Positions 8,605 to 17,225 are shown, counted from the stretch's first letter. The stretch: DNA of 62,826 nucleotides from Levilactobacillus fujinensis (GCF_003946335.1 NZ_RHNX01000015.1:1-62826), one strand, 5' to 3'. The notes: a model not told the origin generated them from the sequence alone. Numbers and translations: made by a program.

Positions 8605-9303
8605 TTAGTCAGCGCTCTTGAATTGGCCACTAGTTAAAGCACTTGCCAAGACAAAACCTTGACCCTTAACGTAGCTAAACGTCTGAGTCTTCTTGGCCGA
8701 ATTCTTAAGCTTCAATTGTTTTGTAACTTTGTAAGTAGTCCCCGCCTTTAGGTTGCCCTTAGCCGTCAAGGTCGCAGTTGGCCGGTCAGCGGCAATAAGT
8801 GCTTTGTAAACGACTGGCTTAGCGTCTTTCGTGTGAACCGTCTTCGCCTTTTTGAAAAAGCTAGATGAAACGATGGTGTAGCTTACAGTCTTGGCCTTGA
8901 CACCATCAGCCGCCTTAAACTTGCCGGCCGTTAACTTGCTGGCAACAACCCAGCCTTGACCCTTAACGTAGCTGTATTTCTGCGTCTTCTTGGCGTTTAG
9001 CTTCAAAGTAGCTTGCTTTGTCACCTTGTAAGTTGTGCCAGCCTTCAAGTTACCCTTAACCGTCAACGTCATGGTTGGCCGGTCAGCAGCGATGTTAGCC
9101 TTGTAGACAACTGGCTTAGCATCCTTGGTGTGAACCGTCTTTGCCTTCTTGAAAAAGCTAGACGAAACAATCGTGTAAGTTTGGCTTTGCTTAGCCTTTG
9201 CCGTCGTTGCAACAGCTGTAGTACTCTTAGCAGAAGCTGGTACGGCCAATGCCATTGGTGCAACTAACCCCAAAACAGTCATTAATACTAAAGATTTTTT
9301 CAT
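8605..9303 (-). CDS. Secreted two-repeat surface protein
   Basis: About 232 residues from the ATG at 9303, which follows AGGGAGTGGG. The signal peptide covers roughly residues 1-26, ending AVPASA before K. The mature part has two near-identical repeats of about 73 residues, each starting YTIVSSSFFKKAKTVHTKDA and ending in a KGQG(W/F)V.AS.LT.G.F motif. The repeats are Lys-rich, and their alternating beta pattern resembles SLAP or SH3b-like wall-binding modules of lactobacilli. No enzyme domain is present. The function is unknown; wall association is likely. Terminators isolate it as a single gene. Confidence 0.75.
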   Translation of the reverse strand: MKKSLVLMTVLGLVAPMALAVPASAKSTTAVATTAKAKQSQTYTIVSSSFFKKAKTVHTKDAKPVVYKANIAADRPTMTLTVKGNLKAGTTYKVTKQATLKLNAKKTQKYSYVKGQGWVVASKLTAGKFKAADGVKAKTVSYTIVSSSFFKKAKTVHTKDAKPVVYKALIAADRPTATLTAKGNLKAGTTYKVTKQLKLKNSAKKTQTFSYVKGQGFVLASALTSGQFKSAD

Positions 9304-9665
9304 AATAATCCCACTCCCTCTTCCAAAGATTACAATTATTATAATCAGATTACAGAATTGTGTCAATGGATTTTCGACTGTAATATATTAAGATGTTCTA
9401 AAGGCACAATATTTTAGGGGAGTAACTACTCGCTCATAAGGCCGATTTGCCATTAAATGCTACGAAATCGTTAAGCTTAGTGTATTTGCTGGTCAATTGG
9501 AAAAATTGGTTTGTCAATATCATGCCATCTCTTCCACACCGCTTGTTTTAGAAGTAGCCTGTATAGATGACATACATGATTAACAATTTTGACTTACTTC
9601 ACTAGCATTCTCCCCCGAAACCAGGTAAATTAGACCTAATCAGTCCGTACGAGGGAGGAATCGCC
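9304..9665. other. Intergenic region between divergent genes
   Basis: These 362 bases lie between the surface-protein start and the Rgg-type regulator. I see AT-rich promoter-like sequence for both (for example TTGACT near 9589), but no gene or strong palindrome. Confidence 0.35.
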
Positions 9666-10481
9666 ATGTCACTTGGAACCACACTTAAACAGGTTCGCCA
9701 AAAACAGCAGCGTTCGCAAAAAGACGTCGCGGTGGGAATCTGTGCACAATCGATGTTATCTGCCATCGAAAACGACCGGTACACACCAAACGCTAAGCTC
9801 TTACTGGCACTCTGTCATCGCTTGAACATTTCACTTGATGAGATCAGCCTGGCAACCGATTTTGCCATCAGTGGGGATGATGGTCTGAATACGCATATGC
9901 AACGGCTCTGCAATCAGCATCACTATCAAGAACTAGCCGACTTCTTGACAGCCGCTAACACACAGAATGCCGTGATCACTGCACAACAGACACAGGCATA
10001 TTACTACTATCTAGGCGTGGCACAGCTCCATGTCGGCACGACACTCACCGCCGAGCAGAACCTCCAGTTCGCTATGACCATGACCGAGGAACGGACACCG
10101 ACCACACTGACCCGACTGGCCATGGTCTCGCTCGCGACCGTTCGCGCCAAGCAGCAGCGACGGAACAGTGCAACGCAATTGGTCAATCAGGCGCTTGCAA
10201 CCATCGACCGGGGACCCCACGAAGAAAATTGTAACATTATCTTTTATCTCGCCGCCTTGACTGCCTTTTTTTTACATGATTCCGCGTTGGCTACCCAACG
10301 ACTCATGATGGGCATCACCTACATTACTAATCATAACTCCCACTACATGCTAGCTAACAGCTACCGGTTATTGGCGGAAATTGCTGATCAGGCTGGTCAC
10401 GAAAATGACGCCACAACCGCTCGGCAAAAACAACAGTTTCTGTCGGACCTCTTTCATGAAAAAGTTCCCGAAAATTTTTAA
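9666..10481 (+). CDS. Rgg/XRE-type transcriptional regulator
   Basis: 271 residues, ATG after GAGGGAGG. The N-terminal helix-turn-helix (about residues 5-60) contains RQKQQRSQKDVAVGICAQ followed by SAIENDRYTPN, a pattern typical of Rgg/MutR and related XRE regulators. The remainder (about 70-265) is helical and repeat-like, consistent with the TPR-like peptide-binding domain of RRNPP regulators. The downstream SRPBCC, MDR and small membrane-peptide genes are co-oriented 90 bp away, across a gap with an ATCAG-TATT-CTGAT dyad. Regulation of that operon is an inference from position. Confidence 0.8.
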   Translation: MSLGTTLKQVRQKQQRSQKDVAVGICAQSMLSAIENDRYTPNAKLLLALCHRLNISLDEISLATDFAISGDDGLNTHMQRLCNQHHYQELADFLTAANTQNAVITAQQTQAYYYYLGVAQLHVGTTLTAEQNLQFAMTMTEERTPTTLTRLAMVSLATVRAKQQRRNSATQLVNQALATIDRGPHEENCNIIFYLAALTAFFLHDSALATQRLMMGITYITNHNSHYMLANSYRLLAEIADQAGHENDATTARQKQQFLSDLFHEKVPENF

Positions 10482-10570
10482 ACACAAATTTTCAAATATC
10501 AGTATTCTGATTTTCAATCATGACGTAAAGCGACTAAAGTAGGGCCATCCAATAAGGGAGGCCTTTTTAA

Positions 10571-11002
10571 ATGTCAGAAAACCTATTTCAAAACGTTATC
10601 CTTACGCACGCCCATCAGGAACGTTTACGTGCGATTCTGATTCATCCGGAAAACTTACCGTTGTGGGACGATGAAATTACTCAAATTATCCCAACGGCTA
10701 ATGGTGCGGTTCAACTCAGCCGTCGACCGCCGGCCCTCAACGAACACGAATGGTTGACCGTCACTACTACGGCCAGTCAAATTAGCTACCACAGTCATGG
10801 CGGACGCTTAGACTATGAGTTAGTCTTCACCTTAGTCGGGGATACGACTCAAACCAGTCTAACTGAAGAACTCCGTGTAACCAACACAACTAGCCTTCCC
10901 GTCCCTTTACGATTATTGGTACCAATCGCTAAGGCAGCCTTCTCACGGAAACTTCAAGCCTTGGTTGCCCTCGCAGAATCGTCTGGAAAGGTGTTCGCCT
11001 AA
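10571..11002 (+). CDS. SRPBCC (START/Bet v1-like) family protein
   Basis: 143 residues, ATG after AAGGGAGG. The fold pattern of a beta-rich N-terminal half (IIPTANGAVQL..EWLTVTTTASQISYHS) and a long C-terminal amphipathic helix fits the SRPBCC superfamily of small hydrophobic-ligand binding proteins. Substrate unknown. Its stop overlaps the start of the oxidoreductase gene by one base (TAATG), so the two are translationally coupled. The pair may act on a common small molecule. Confidence 0.65.
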   Translation: MSENLFQNVILTHAHQERLRAILIHPENLPLWDDEITQIIPTANGAVQLSRRPPALNEHEWLTVTTTASQISYHSHGGRLDYELVFTLVGDTTQTSLTEELRVTNTTSLPVPLRLLVPIAKAAFSRKLQALVALAESSGKVFA

Positions 11003-11937
11003 TGCAAACCATCATTCAGACGTCCTATCGTGGGATTGACGCCTTAACCCTCGAGTCGCGACCAACTCCTAAGTCTCTTAACCCACTTGCTGTCAGAGTT
11101 GAGACCCGCTACACGCCGGTCATGCCCTATGATATTCTCACGGAGACCGGCCAGCTCAAACAACGACGTCCCGTCAAGCTGCCCATTGTCGTTGGCTACG
11201 GATTTGGCGGGATTGTCCGCGAAGTCGGTCGCTTACGTAGTTCCCAATTCCTAAACCGACCCGTGATTGGAATTCAACTGACTGGTAGCCATCAAGAACA
11301 GGTACTTTCAACGTTACCACCACTTCTGTTTCCAGTACCTACGGGCGTCACACTGGCGGCCGCTACGACGCTCGTCGGTGGTGCAGACGCTGCTTACTTT
11401 GCTTTAAAGAAGACTCAGTTGAGAGTAGGTGGAACCGTACTAATCACTGGTGCCACGGGTAGTGTCGGCACTTATCTTGTCCAATTAGCACGGCTGGCTG
11501 GCACCCATGTTATTGCAGTTGGTCACTCTAGTCGCCATGATCTCCTTACAGATTTAGGGGCCGACCAGGTCGTCGACTACGATCGCCCCCTAGCCGGGCA
11601 AATCAACGACTCAACTATTGTCAATCAGATTATTGATCTCGCTGGTAATCCGACTTTACTAGATCAGCTGACGGCTCTTTTAGGGGCAGTCAACATCTTC
11701 TCACTAGCTTTACCCCAGTATCAATCTCAGCACCCACAACAGGTCTTTACTTTCGCCAGTGGTGCAATTACGCCAGGCGACTATCGGTGGTTACTTAAAC
11801 AGCTGGCGGAAGGACAGTTGACCGCGGTAATTCAGAAAGAATTCCCCTTCACCGCCGTTAAAGTTGCCCAACACCAACTGGTAGATGGGCACGCTGCCGG
11901 CCGAATTCTATTGACCTATAATCAGGAGGATAATTAA
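11002..11937 (+). CDS. Zinc-independent MDR oxidoreductase (quinone reductase-like)
   Basis: 311 residues. The medium-chain dehydrogenase fold shows a GroES-like N-terminal part (about 1-120) with no catalytic zinc cysteines, then a Rossmann domain with VLITGATGSVGTYLVQLARL near residue 150, which binds NAD(P)H. This matches the quinone oxidoreductase (QOR) branch. It is coupled to the SRPBCC gene and followed two bases later by a small membrane-peptide gene, forming a three-gene unit behind the Rgg-type regulator. The physiological substrate is unknown. Confidence 0.8.
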   Translation: MQTIIQTSYRGIDALTLESRPTPKSLNPLAVRVETRYTPVMPYDILTETGQLKQRRPVKLPIVVGYGFGGIVREVGRLRSSQFLNRPVIGIQLTGSHQEQVLSTLPPLLFPVPTGVTLAAATTLVGGADAAYFALKKTQLRVGGTVLITGATGSVGTYLVQLARLAGTHVIAVGHSSRHDLLTDLGADQVVDYDRPLAGQINDSTIVNQIIDLAGNPTLLDQLTALLGAVNIFSLALPQYQSQHPQQVFTFASGAITPGDYRWLLKQLAEGQLTAVIQKEFPFTAVKVAQHQLVDGHAAGRILLTYNQEDN

Positions 11938-11939
11938 CC

Positions 11940-12080
11940 ATGATGCATAATTTAATGATTGATTGGTCGCAACTGCTGCCGCACTTATTGACGTTGTGGC
12001 TTATTGGCTGGGGATTGCGCGCCTTGCTGATTGGCTTCATTTTAGGCGGACTACTCTGGTTATTTAGACGAACCCGGTAA
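11940..12080 (+). CDS. 46-residue single-pass membrane peptide
   Basis: A short frame starting ATGATG two bases after the oxidoreductase stop. The AGGAGG (11924-11929) is placed 10 nt before the first ATG. The product is a short polar N-terminus, a long hydrophobic stretch LLTLWLIGWGLRALLIGFIL and a basic tail FRRTR, so N-out/C-in insertion is expected. A strong terminator starts 4 nt after the stop. The tight spacing, good ribosome site and terminator support a real gene. I do not recognise the family. Confidence 0.7.
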   Translation: MMHNLMIDWSQLLPHLLTLWLIGWGLRALLIGFILGGLLWLFRRTR

Positions 12081-12083
12081 CTC

Positions 12084-12124
12084 AAAAAACGTTCTGGCCA
12101 ATAATTCAGCTCAGAACGTTTTTT
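12084..12124. terminator. Bidirectional terminator
   Basis: AAAAAACGTTCTG (12084-12096) pairs perfectly with CAGAACGTTTTTT (12112-12124). It serves the convergent Rgg operon and the isochorismatase-like gene ending at 12134. Confidence 0.85.
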
Positions 12125-12133
12125 AGTTACAGA

Positions 12134-12631
12134 CTAAGGTTCTAACATCGTCACAAACCGCTGATCCCAAATGCCCTCGAAGAAGGCAATCGTCTGTTGG
12201 GCGGTCATAAATTCGTTGTCTACAGTGGTTGTTAATCCCCGCGTCATCTGTAAATCGTACCCAATACCGTGGGCTACTTTAACGGTTGTGTCGACACAAT
12301 ATTCAACCTGAGCCCCACAAATTTCTAGTGACTCGGTGGCAAATTCGGTTAAGACACGCCGTAGATTGGTGTGATAAAAAGCGTTTGCATGAGTCTTGAA
12401 CACGACGGAATCCGTGCCCCGATAGTCCAGTTCAGGAATTAACGCCCAATCATGAGTTTCTTTAACCAAGTCCGCGTCCGTCTGCTGAACAAAAACGACT
12501 GGTTTCTTTGCTTGCCGATACGCCGCAATTCGCGCGTTGACACCCGCAATGACTTGTGGCATGTTCGCTGCGGTCTGTTCACCGTAACAAACACCATTTT
12601 GAAGATCAATGACTAGTAAGACATCTGCCAT
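12134..12631 (-). CDS. Isochorismatase-like cysteine hydrolase
   Basis: About 165 residues from the ATG at 12631, which follows AAGGAGG by 8 nt; a longer frame to 12718 has no ribosome site. The catalytic triad pattern is visible: Asp in LLVIDLQNG at the N-terminus, Lys in SVVFKTHANAF, and the nucleophilic Cys in the GAQVEYCVDTT segment. These define the isochorismatase/nicotinamidase-like hydrolases. Substrate specificity cannot be told from the sequence. It is a single gene. Confidence 0.85.
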   Translation of the reverse strand: MADVLLVIDLQNGVCYGEQTAANMPQVIAGVNARIAAYRQAKKPVVFVQQTDADLVKETHDWALIPELDYRGTDSVVFKTHANAFYHTNLRRVLTEFATESLEICGAQVEYCVDTTVKVAHGIGYDLQMTRGLTTTVDNEFMTAQQTIAFFEGIWDQRFVTMLEP

Positions 12632-12777
12632 GTCGATGGCCTCCTTCAGGATCTTTTGCTTACTCTCTATCATAGCGTATTGGAACCCGCAAGTCTCTAA
12701 AAATTTTGAGCCAACCAACTGGCCGTGGTGACGATGTCGTAAACTAAAATAACTGACCCTTTTGTTGCAGTGTTCAC

Positions 12778-13428
12778 TTAACTCTCAGCCTCATTTTCTT
12801 CGTTCAACTTGTCACAATCGATAATCAGCTGACAGACCTCTTTCTCAGGAATCAATTTCATCGAATATTTTCGGCCATATTCAATCATGGTATGGTGGGC
12901 CTGATGCAATTCTTCCGGCTGAAGAACACCCACGATTTTATTTTCGACTTGTAAGGGGGATGCCGACTGACCTACAAAATGGAGGCGTTTGGAGATTGCT
13001 GAAACGTGCGTGTCCACCGCAAAGGTTGGCTGCCCAAAGACATCGCTCAATACGACATTAGCCGTTTTCCGCCCCGCACCCGGTAACGCCATGATACCCT
13101 TCCTGTCGGTAGGAACCACGTCGTTGAGCTCTTCGTGAACGACTCTAGCCGTCTTAATAATGTTGCGTGCCTTATTGTGAAAGAGGCCAACACTCTTGAT
13201 GATCAACTCAACATCAGTCACGTTAGCCGCCATCAAATCTTTCGGTTCTGGATATTTAGCAAACAAAGTCGGTGTGACTTTGTTCACCGATACATCCGTT
13301 GCCTGTGCACTGAGAATCACCGAAACCAGGAATTGGAAGGGCGTTCTGGTGTCTAATGATTGGCCAACTGGACCAATATCTGCCTCCATTTGATGAATAG
13401 CCCACACAATCTGTTCGTCTGTTAGCAT
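12778..13428 (-). CDS. Endonuclease III homologue lacking the Fe-S cluster ligands
   Basis: 216 residues, ATG after GAGGGAATCGT. The helix-hairpin-helix LPGAGRKTANVVL carries the catalytic Lys, and the catalytic Asp is in FAVDTHV, so glycosylase/lyase chemistry on damaged pyrimidines is plausible. Normal Nth proteins end in a four-cysteine 4Fe-4S loop (C-x6-C-x2-C-x5-C). Here the equivalent stretch is YGRKYSMKLIPEKEVCQLI and only two cysteines remain near the C-terminus, so a cluster is unlikely. It may be a second, diverged copy beside a canonical nth elsewhere. It is a single gene. Confidence 0.85.
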   Translation of the reverse strand: MLTDEQIVWAIHQMEADIGPVGQSLDTRTPFQFLVSVILSAQATDVSVNKVTPTLFAKYPEPKDLMAANVTDVELIIKSVGLFHNKARNIIKTARVVHEELNDVVPTDRKGIMALPGAGRKTANVVLSDVFGQPTFAVDTHVSAISKRLHFVGQSASPLQVENKIVGVLQPEELHQAHHTMIEYGRKYSMKLIPEKEVCQLIIDCDKLNEENEAES

Positions 13429-13526
13429 ACGATTCCCTCGATTCCTTTAACGTATTTGCTTACTGACTTAAGTTTACCGCAAAAAGTTAGAGATTGAACT
13501 AAATTAAGCAATAGTTTCAGCCCATA

Positions 13527-13630
13527 TCTGGAGACCAGTAAGGCGAAGAGCCCGCTGTGTTGTCTAATTTTACTCTCAGAATCGGTGTCACAATGTCATA
13601 GCAGGTGCTTTTTAAGTTTCAACCTTAATT
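13527..13630 (+). repeat. Dispersed intergenic repeat, copy C
   Basis: It shares AGTAAGGCGA, then TCTAATTTTA and CTCAGAATCGGTGTCACAA and ends TTTCAACCTT. It is colinear with copies at 54218 and 62519 (+) and at 18145, 22021, 46691 and 60375 (-). It lies between two minus-strand genes. Confidence 0.6.
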
Positions 13631-13644
13631 AACGACCAGGTTGT

Positions 13645-14007
13645 CTAGTCACGAATTTCGACTTGCAGGTAGGTTATTTTGTCGTCTTGATCAAATTGAT
13701 AAGTGTCAAAACCGTGAAAAGCAAACAACTTGCCACTACTTTTACGGCCTGCCACTGCCCACTCGGCTTTGTAGTTACCACTAGCAACGCTTACCTGGCA
13801 AAGATGTCGCAGTTCCTGATTGTCTTTGAAAAAGTGCGCAAAGAAACTCGTAATTTTGGCTGACGTGTCAGCAACAAACCCGTTGGCACCTTTAACAACG
13901 GCAATATCTGAAAAAAGATTGACGATTGCGTCTCGTGCTTGTTCATCACTAGACGCTGAATCTGAAAACTCAAAATATCTTTTGATGATCTCTACCCTCT
14001 GGTCCAT
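13645..14007 (-). CDS. NTF2-like/SnoaL-like protein
   Basis: 120 residues, ATG after AAAGGAG at 9 nt. A helical N-terminus (KRYFEFSDSASSDEQARDAI) followed by a curved beta sheet with GKLFAFHGFDTYQF and a final ITYLQVEIRD strand fits the NTF2-like cone fold. Family members include ketosteroid isomerase-like and polyketide cyclase-like enzymes as well as non-catalytic binders. No specific function can be assigned. It is separated from its neighbours by repeat C and an AT-rich gap. Confidence 0.65.
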   Translation of the reverse strand: MDQRVEIIKRYFEFSDSASSDEQARDAIVNLFSDIAVVKGANGFVADTSAKITSFFAHFFKDNQELRHLCQVSVASGNYKAEWAVAGRKSSGKLFAFHGFDTYQFDQDDKITYLQVEIRD

Positions 14008-14149
14008 GGAAGTTCTCTCCTTTGTTTTTCAATTGCTTAGTGTAGACCACACCCTTGAAAAGTAAAGAAATGTAATAGCTAGAAATTACAAATGGTTCAG
14101 CCAATGACATATACCATTGATTGGAACCTTATTAGTCTCCTAATGTCAT

Positions 14150-14299
14150 CTAAAAAATGATTGGCAAGATAACCTTCCAACCAAGTACGCCAACTAAAAG
14201 AAACACAATCAGCAAAAACCAGAACAAGTAAAAAAACAATCTGATTATAAGTAACCCCATCCGCAATAAAAATAACGGCAGCTCTAACAAAAATAGCAT
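14150..14299 (-). CDS. 49-residue highly hydrophobic peptide
   Basis: An ATG-initiated frame of 49 codons beginning 14 nt after the stop of the 120-residue gene, with AGGGGAAGCGGGA upstream. Almost the entire product is Leu/Ile/Phe/Val-rich, with two hydrophobic stretches broken by LRMG, IIRLF and GWKV. It would be a small integral membrane protein. It is the fourth and last gene of the operon ATPase-permease-120aa-49aa that faces away from the two-component system. Position and ribosome site support expression; the family is unknown. Confidence 0.55.
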   Translation of the reverse strand: MLFLLELPLFLLRMGLLIIRLFFYLFWFLLIVFLLVGVLGWKVILPIIF

Positions 14300-14313
14300 A
14301 TTCCCGCTTCCCC

Positions 14314-14676
14314 TCAATCGTCTCTGAGCAACCTAAACGTCTTTCGCTGTTGACTCGATTTTTCCGGAACCAATTTATAATCGATGGTAGCCATTTTCAT
14401 ATCATATTGTCCCTTAAGACTGCCATTCATGATCCTTAACACCTGATTAGACTCATCAATTGCATAGCGATAATTATGATTAGACCGGGCGTCAGTAACC
14501 TTCATCATTGACTTAGAAAAATTAGCAATCCCGACAGAACCATTCTTCGTGTTTATACGCTGCAAAATTTGGTCAGTCGTTAAATGATGCGGCATCCGTA
14601 CTATCTTAGCGGTTTCAACACCTAAAAATAATACAATCACGACGACGATTAGCCCCTTTATCTTACGCCTACTCAT
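14314..14676 (-). CDS. Membrane-anchored exported protein of unknown family
   Basis: 120 residues with a basic N-terminus and one signal-anchor helix (about residues 8-25), then a polar extracytoplasmic domain containing NHNYRYAIDESNQVLRIMNG. I do not recognise the family. ATG after AGGGGAGAAACGAGG. It starts 17 nt after the ABC permease stop and precedes the 49-residue peptide, so it is probably an accessory or sensory subunit of that transporter. Confidence 0.55.
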   Translation of the reverse strand: MSRRKIKGLIVVVIVLFLGVETAKIVRMPHHLTTDQILQRINTKNGSVGIANFSKSMMKVTDARSNHNYRYAIDESNQVLRIMNGSLKGQYDMKMATIDYKLVPEKSSQQRKTFRLLRDD

Positions 14677-14692
14677 TTACCTCGTTTCTCCC

Positions 14693-15457
14693 CTATAATT
14701 CTTTACGTTGTATAATCAGTGCTGATCCCACAATCGTCAATATTAATACCCCAAAACTAACCCCAATATATGGCCAAAGTGCATCAATTTTTAGTGTCCC
14801 CAACGTTATCTGTTGCGCGACACCTGTAAAGTTAATGTACCTAAGCCATCGCCAACTCGTAAAATTTGATAAGATTGCGATCAAAATTGGCCACAAAGCC
14901 ATACAAATGGTAGCAGTGACTACCGAATTCGCCAGAACTAGCACGATAACGCCAATGCTAAAAATAACACTAATAAAAAATCCAATTGTCACAGTCATCA
15001 ACCCCAGTGTTCGTACTAAAGACATCAGCGAAGCACCACCGTCTCGGCCAGCCAAAAGACTGGTCAAGATAACCACGCCGTAAAAAATTAACGTCAGGAA
15101 AAGAATGTCCAACAGCATGGTGACAAATTTCCCCAAAATAAAACCTATTCTTGAGATTCCTGAAATCAACGTGTTTTTATACGTCTTCTTCGAAAATTCC
15201 TGACCAATAACAATCACAAACAGCGCAATGTCGATATATAAAAGCATTGTGGAAGATAGTGTCGCACTTTTCAAGCCTGTCATTACCGACCACCGACTAC
15301 CTTCAAACTCTTGCATTGTATCAGCATTAATCATAATGCCTCCTGTACTCTCAAAAGCGGTGATCAAGACACTAAGCAAAACAGTCAACGCCAAGATGAT
15401 ATAACTTCCCCGCGTATGCAATTGGCGATAGCTATCAGCCTTAATTTGGTTAAACAT
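14693..15457 (-). CDS. ABC-2 type permease (LanE/G- or BcrB-like)
   Basis: About 254 residues with six hydrophobic helices and an extracytoplasmic loop after the first. The ATG at 15457 overlaps the ATPase stop by 8 nt and has GGGAGGATC upstream, whereas the longer frame to 15523 lies wholly inside the ATPase gene. The arrangement ATPase, ABC-2 permease and adjacent two-component system resembles lantibiotic-immunity and bacitracin-type detoxification modules. The peptide or drug recognised is unknown. Confidence 0.85.
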   Translation of the reverse strand: MFNQIKADSYRQLHTRGSYIILALTVLLSVLITAFESTGGIMINADTMQEFEGSRWSVMTGLKSATLSSTMLLYIDIALFVIVIGQEFSKKTYKNTLISGISRIGFILGKFVTMLLDILFLTLIFYGVVILTSLLAGRDGGASLMSLVRTLGLMTVTIGFFISVIFSIGVIVLVLANSVVTATICMALWPILIAILSNFTSWRWLRYINFTGVAQQITLGTLKIDALWPYIGVSFGVLILTIVGSALIIQRKEL

Positions 15458-16385
15458 GATGCTGATCCTCCCTTGCGACCAAGCTGGTATAGTACTCCTC
15501 CAGTGAGCCCTCTCGTTGAACAATTTGGTTCACGGAGACTCCCCCTTGAACCAACAGCTGGTTTATCTTTGCCGCTGACAGTGAACTATGCCGAATTATG
15601 AGATGATGTTCATCCAGAATCTCAAAGTCGCCAGCCACTTCATGATCTAATACTTGTCCGGCAACCGCAACCTGGTCAACCGTAATTTCCAACCCAGACT
15701 GATTGGCAGCGTCTAACTCGGATTTGGTTACTTGTTTAATCAGTCGCCCGCGATGCAAAATACCAAACCGATTTGACACTTGGTAGAGTTCAGACAAGAT
15801 GTGACTTGAAATCAGAATTGTTGTATGTCGTTCCTCATTTAGCTGCTTAATCAACTTACGAAATTCTATTATCCCATTGGGATCAAGTCCGTTGATTGGC
15901 TCATCCAGAATTAAAAAATCCGGCCGAGGTAATGTCGCTAACGCTAATCCTAACCGCTGTCGTTGTCCCAATGATAGATGACTCGCCTTAGTAGACTGTT
16001 TAGCTGTTAACCCGACAAAATCTAACACGTCTGCCAGTAAGTTTGGCTCCGAAATGCCATGCTGAATGGCACACAACTTCAGATTTTGGTTAACCGTTAA
16101 TTCCGGAAACGCTGTTGGATTTTCAATGATAGCTCCTGTTCGGCGTAATGCTTGCTGATAATGACCTGATTGCTCGCCTAGTAAGACAATCTTTCCCTGT
16201 TTCAAAAAAGACAATCCCGTAATCAAGCGCATGAGGGTTGTTTTTCCAGCGCCATTCTCCCCGAGCAGGCCATAAATATCACCACTTTTAACGGTCAGGC
16301 TAACATCATCAAGTGCTTGAAAATTGCCGAAGCGTTTGCTGACGTTAGTAATGGTTAATACGTCTTCACTCATTATTGTCGTCAT
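15450..16385 (-). CDS. ABC transporter ATP-binding protein (LanF/BcrA-like)
   Basis: 311 residues. Walker A GENGAGKTTLMR, signature LSLGQRQRLGLA, Walker B LILDEPINGLDP, then SSHILSELYQ. A Pro-Ile-Asn after the Walker B Glu is typical of the lantibiotic-immunity and bacitracin subfamily. The ATG follows AGGAGAGGAA. It heads a four-gene operon transcribed divergently from a response regulator at 16537, and the roughly 150-bp gap must carry both promoters. Confidence 0.9.
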   Translation of the reverse strand: MTTIMSEDVLTITNVSKRFGNFQALDDVSLTVKSGDIYGLLGENGAGKTTLMRLITGLSFLKQGKIVLLGEQSGHYQQALRRTGAIIENPTAFPELTVNQNLKLCAIQHGISEPNLLADVLDFVGLTAKQSTKASHLSLGQRQRLGLALATLPRPDFLILDEPINGLDPNGIIEFRKLIKQLNEERHTTILISSHILSELYQVSNRFGILHRGRLIKQVTKSELDAANQSGLEITVDQVAVAGQVLDHEVAGDFEILDEHHLIIRHSSLSAAKINQLLVQGGVSVNQIVQREGSLEEYYTSLVAREDQHHV

Positions 16386-16536
16386 TTCCTCTCCTGTTCA
16401 TTCTTAACCATCACTAATCTTAGTGACTAGTTCTTAATTCCTGCTATAAGTAAACCTTAATTTAACCTAAATTGTGACGGCTAGCGTCTTCATATATAAT
16501 TAATTGTATATGAAGCTAAGGAGCCATTCAAAACCG

Positions 16537-17211
16537 ATGTTAAAAATATTACTAATCGAAGATCATACTGATATTCAACAACTTTTAAGTGCCGTTCTAA
16601 GCCCTCAATACCAAGTCTTAACCGCTTTAGACGGCATTAAGGGGCTACAAGTCTTTGGTGAGCAGCGTCCCGATCTCATTATTTTGGATTTAATGTTACC
16701 TAATATCACTGGTGAAAGTGTGCTTAAGACTATCCGTAAGACCTCTAATGTTCCCGTACTAGTTTTAACGGCTATTCAGTCAAAGACCAAAACAGTGGCC
16801 TTACTAAAAGCCGGTGCCAATGACTACCTCACGAAGCCTTTTGACATTGATGAACTCTTGGCTCGCGTTCAAGTCCAGTTACGTTCAACAGCTCCCATTA
16901 GTCCCGTAGAAAATACGACTTTAACATTTGATGACATTCGGCTAAGCCTAACAACTCATCAAATTACAGTCAGTGATCATACATTAACGCTTCCCAAAAA
17001 AGAATTTCAAATCCTACAGTTATTGCTTAAAGATCCGCATCAGGTCTTTGCCAAGGCCCAATTGTACGAGACCGTATGGGGTGAACCCTATCAGGATGCC
17101 GAAAACACCCTTAATGTCCATCTCAGCAATCTTCGGATTAAACTCAACGCACTGACAGGCCATTCAAAATACATTGTCTCCATTTGGGGCATTGGTGTCC
17201 GACTCGTCTAG
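16537..17211 (+). CDS. OmpR/PhoB-family response regulator
   Basis: About 224 residues from the ATG at 16537. AAGGAG is 13 nt upstream, somewhat long, but earlier in-frame starts have no site. The receiver domain contains IEDHTD, the phosphoacceptor Asp in LIILDLMLPN, Thr in VLTA and Lys in YLTKPFD. The C-terminal winged helix (about 130-224) includes LPKKEFQILQLLL. It is followed 14 nt later by its kinase gene and is divergent from the ABC operon, its likely target. Confidence 0.93.
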   Translation: MLKILLIEDHTDIQQLLSAVLSPQYQVLTALDGIKGLQVFGEQRPDLIILDLMLPNITGESVLKTIRKTSNVPVLVLTAIQSKTKTVALLKAGANDYLTKPFDIDELLARVQVQLRSTAPISPVENTTLTFDDIRLSLTTHQITVSDHTLTLPKKEFQILQLLLKDPHQVFAKAQLYETVWGEPYQDAENTLNVHLSNLRIKLNALTGHSKYIVSIWGIGVRLV

Positions 17212-17225
17212 TGAAGGAGTAGCTC

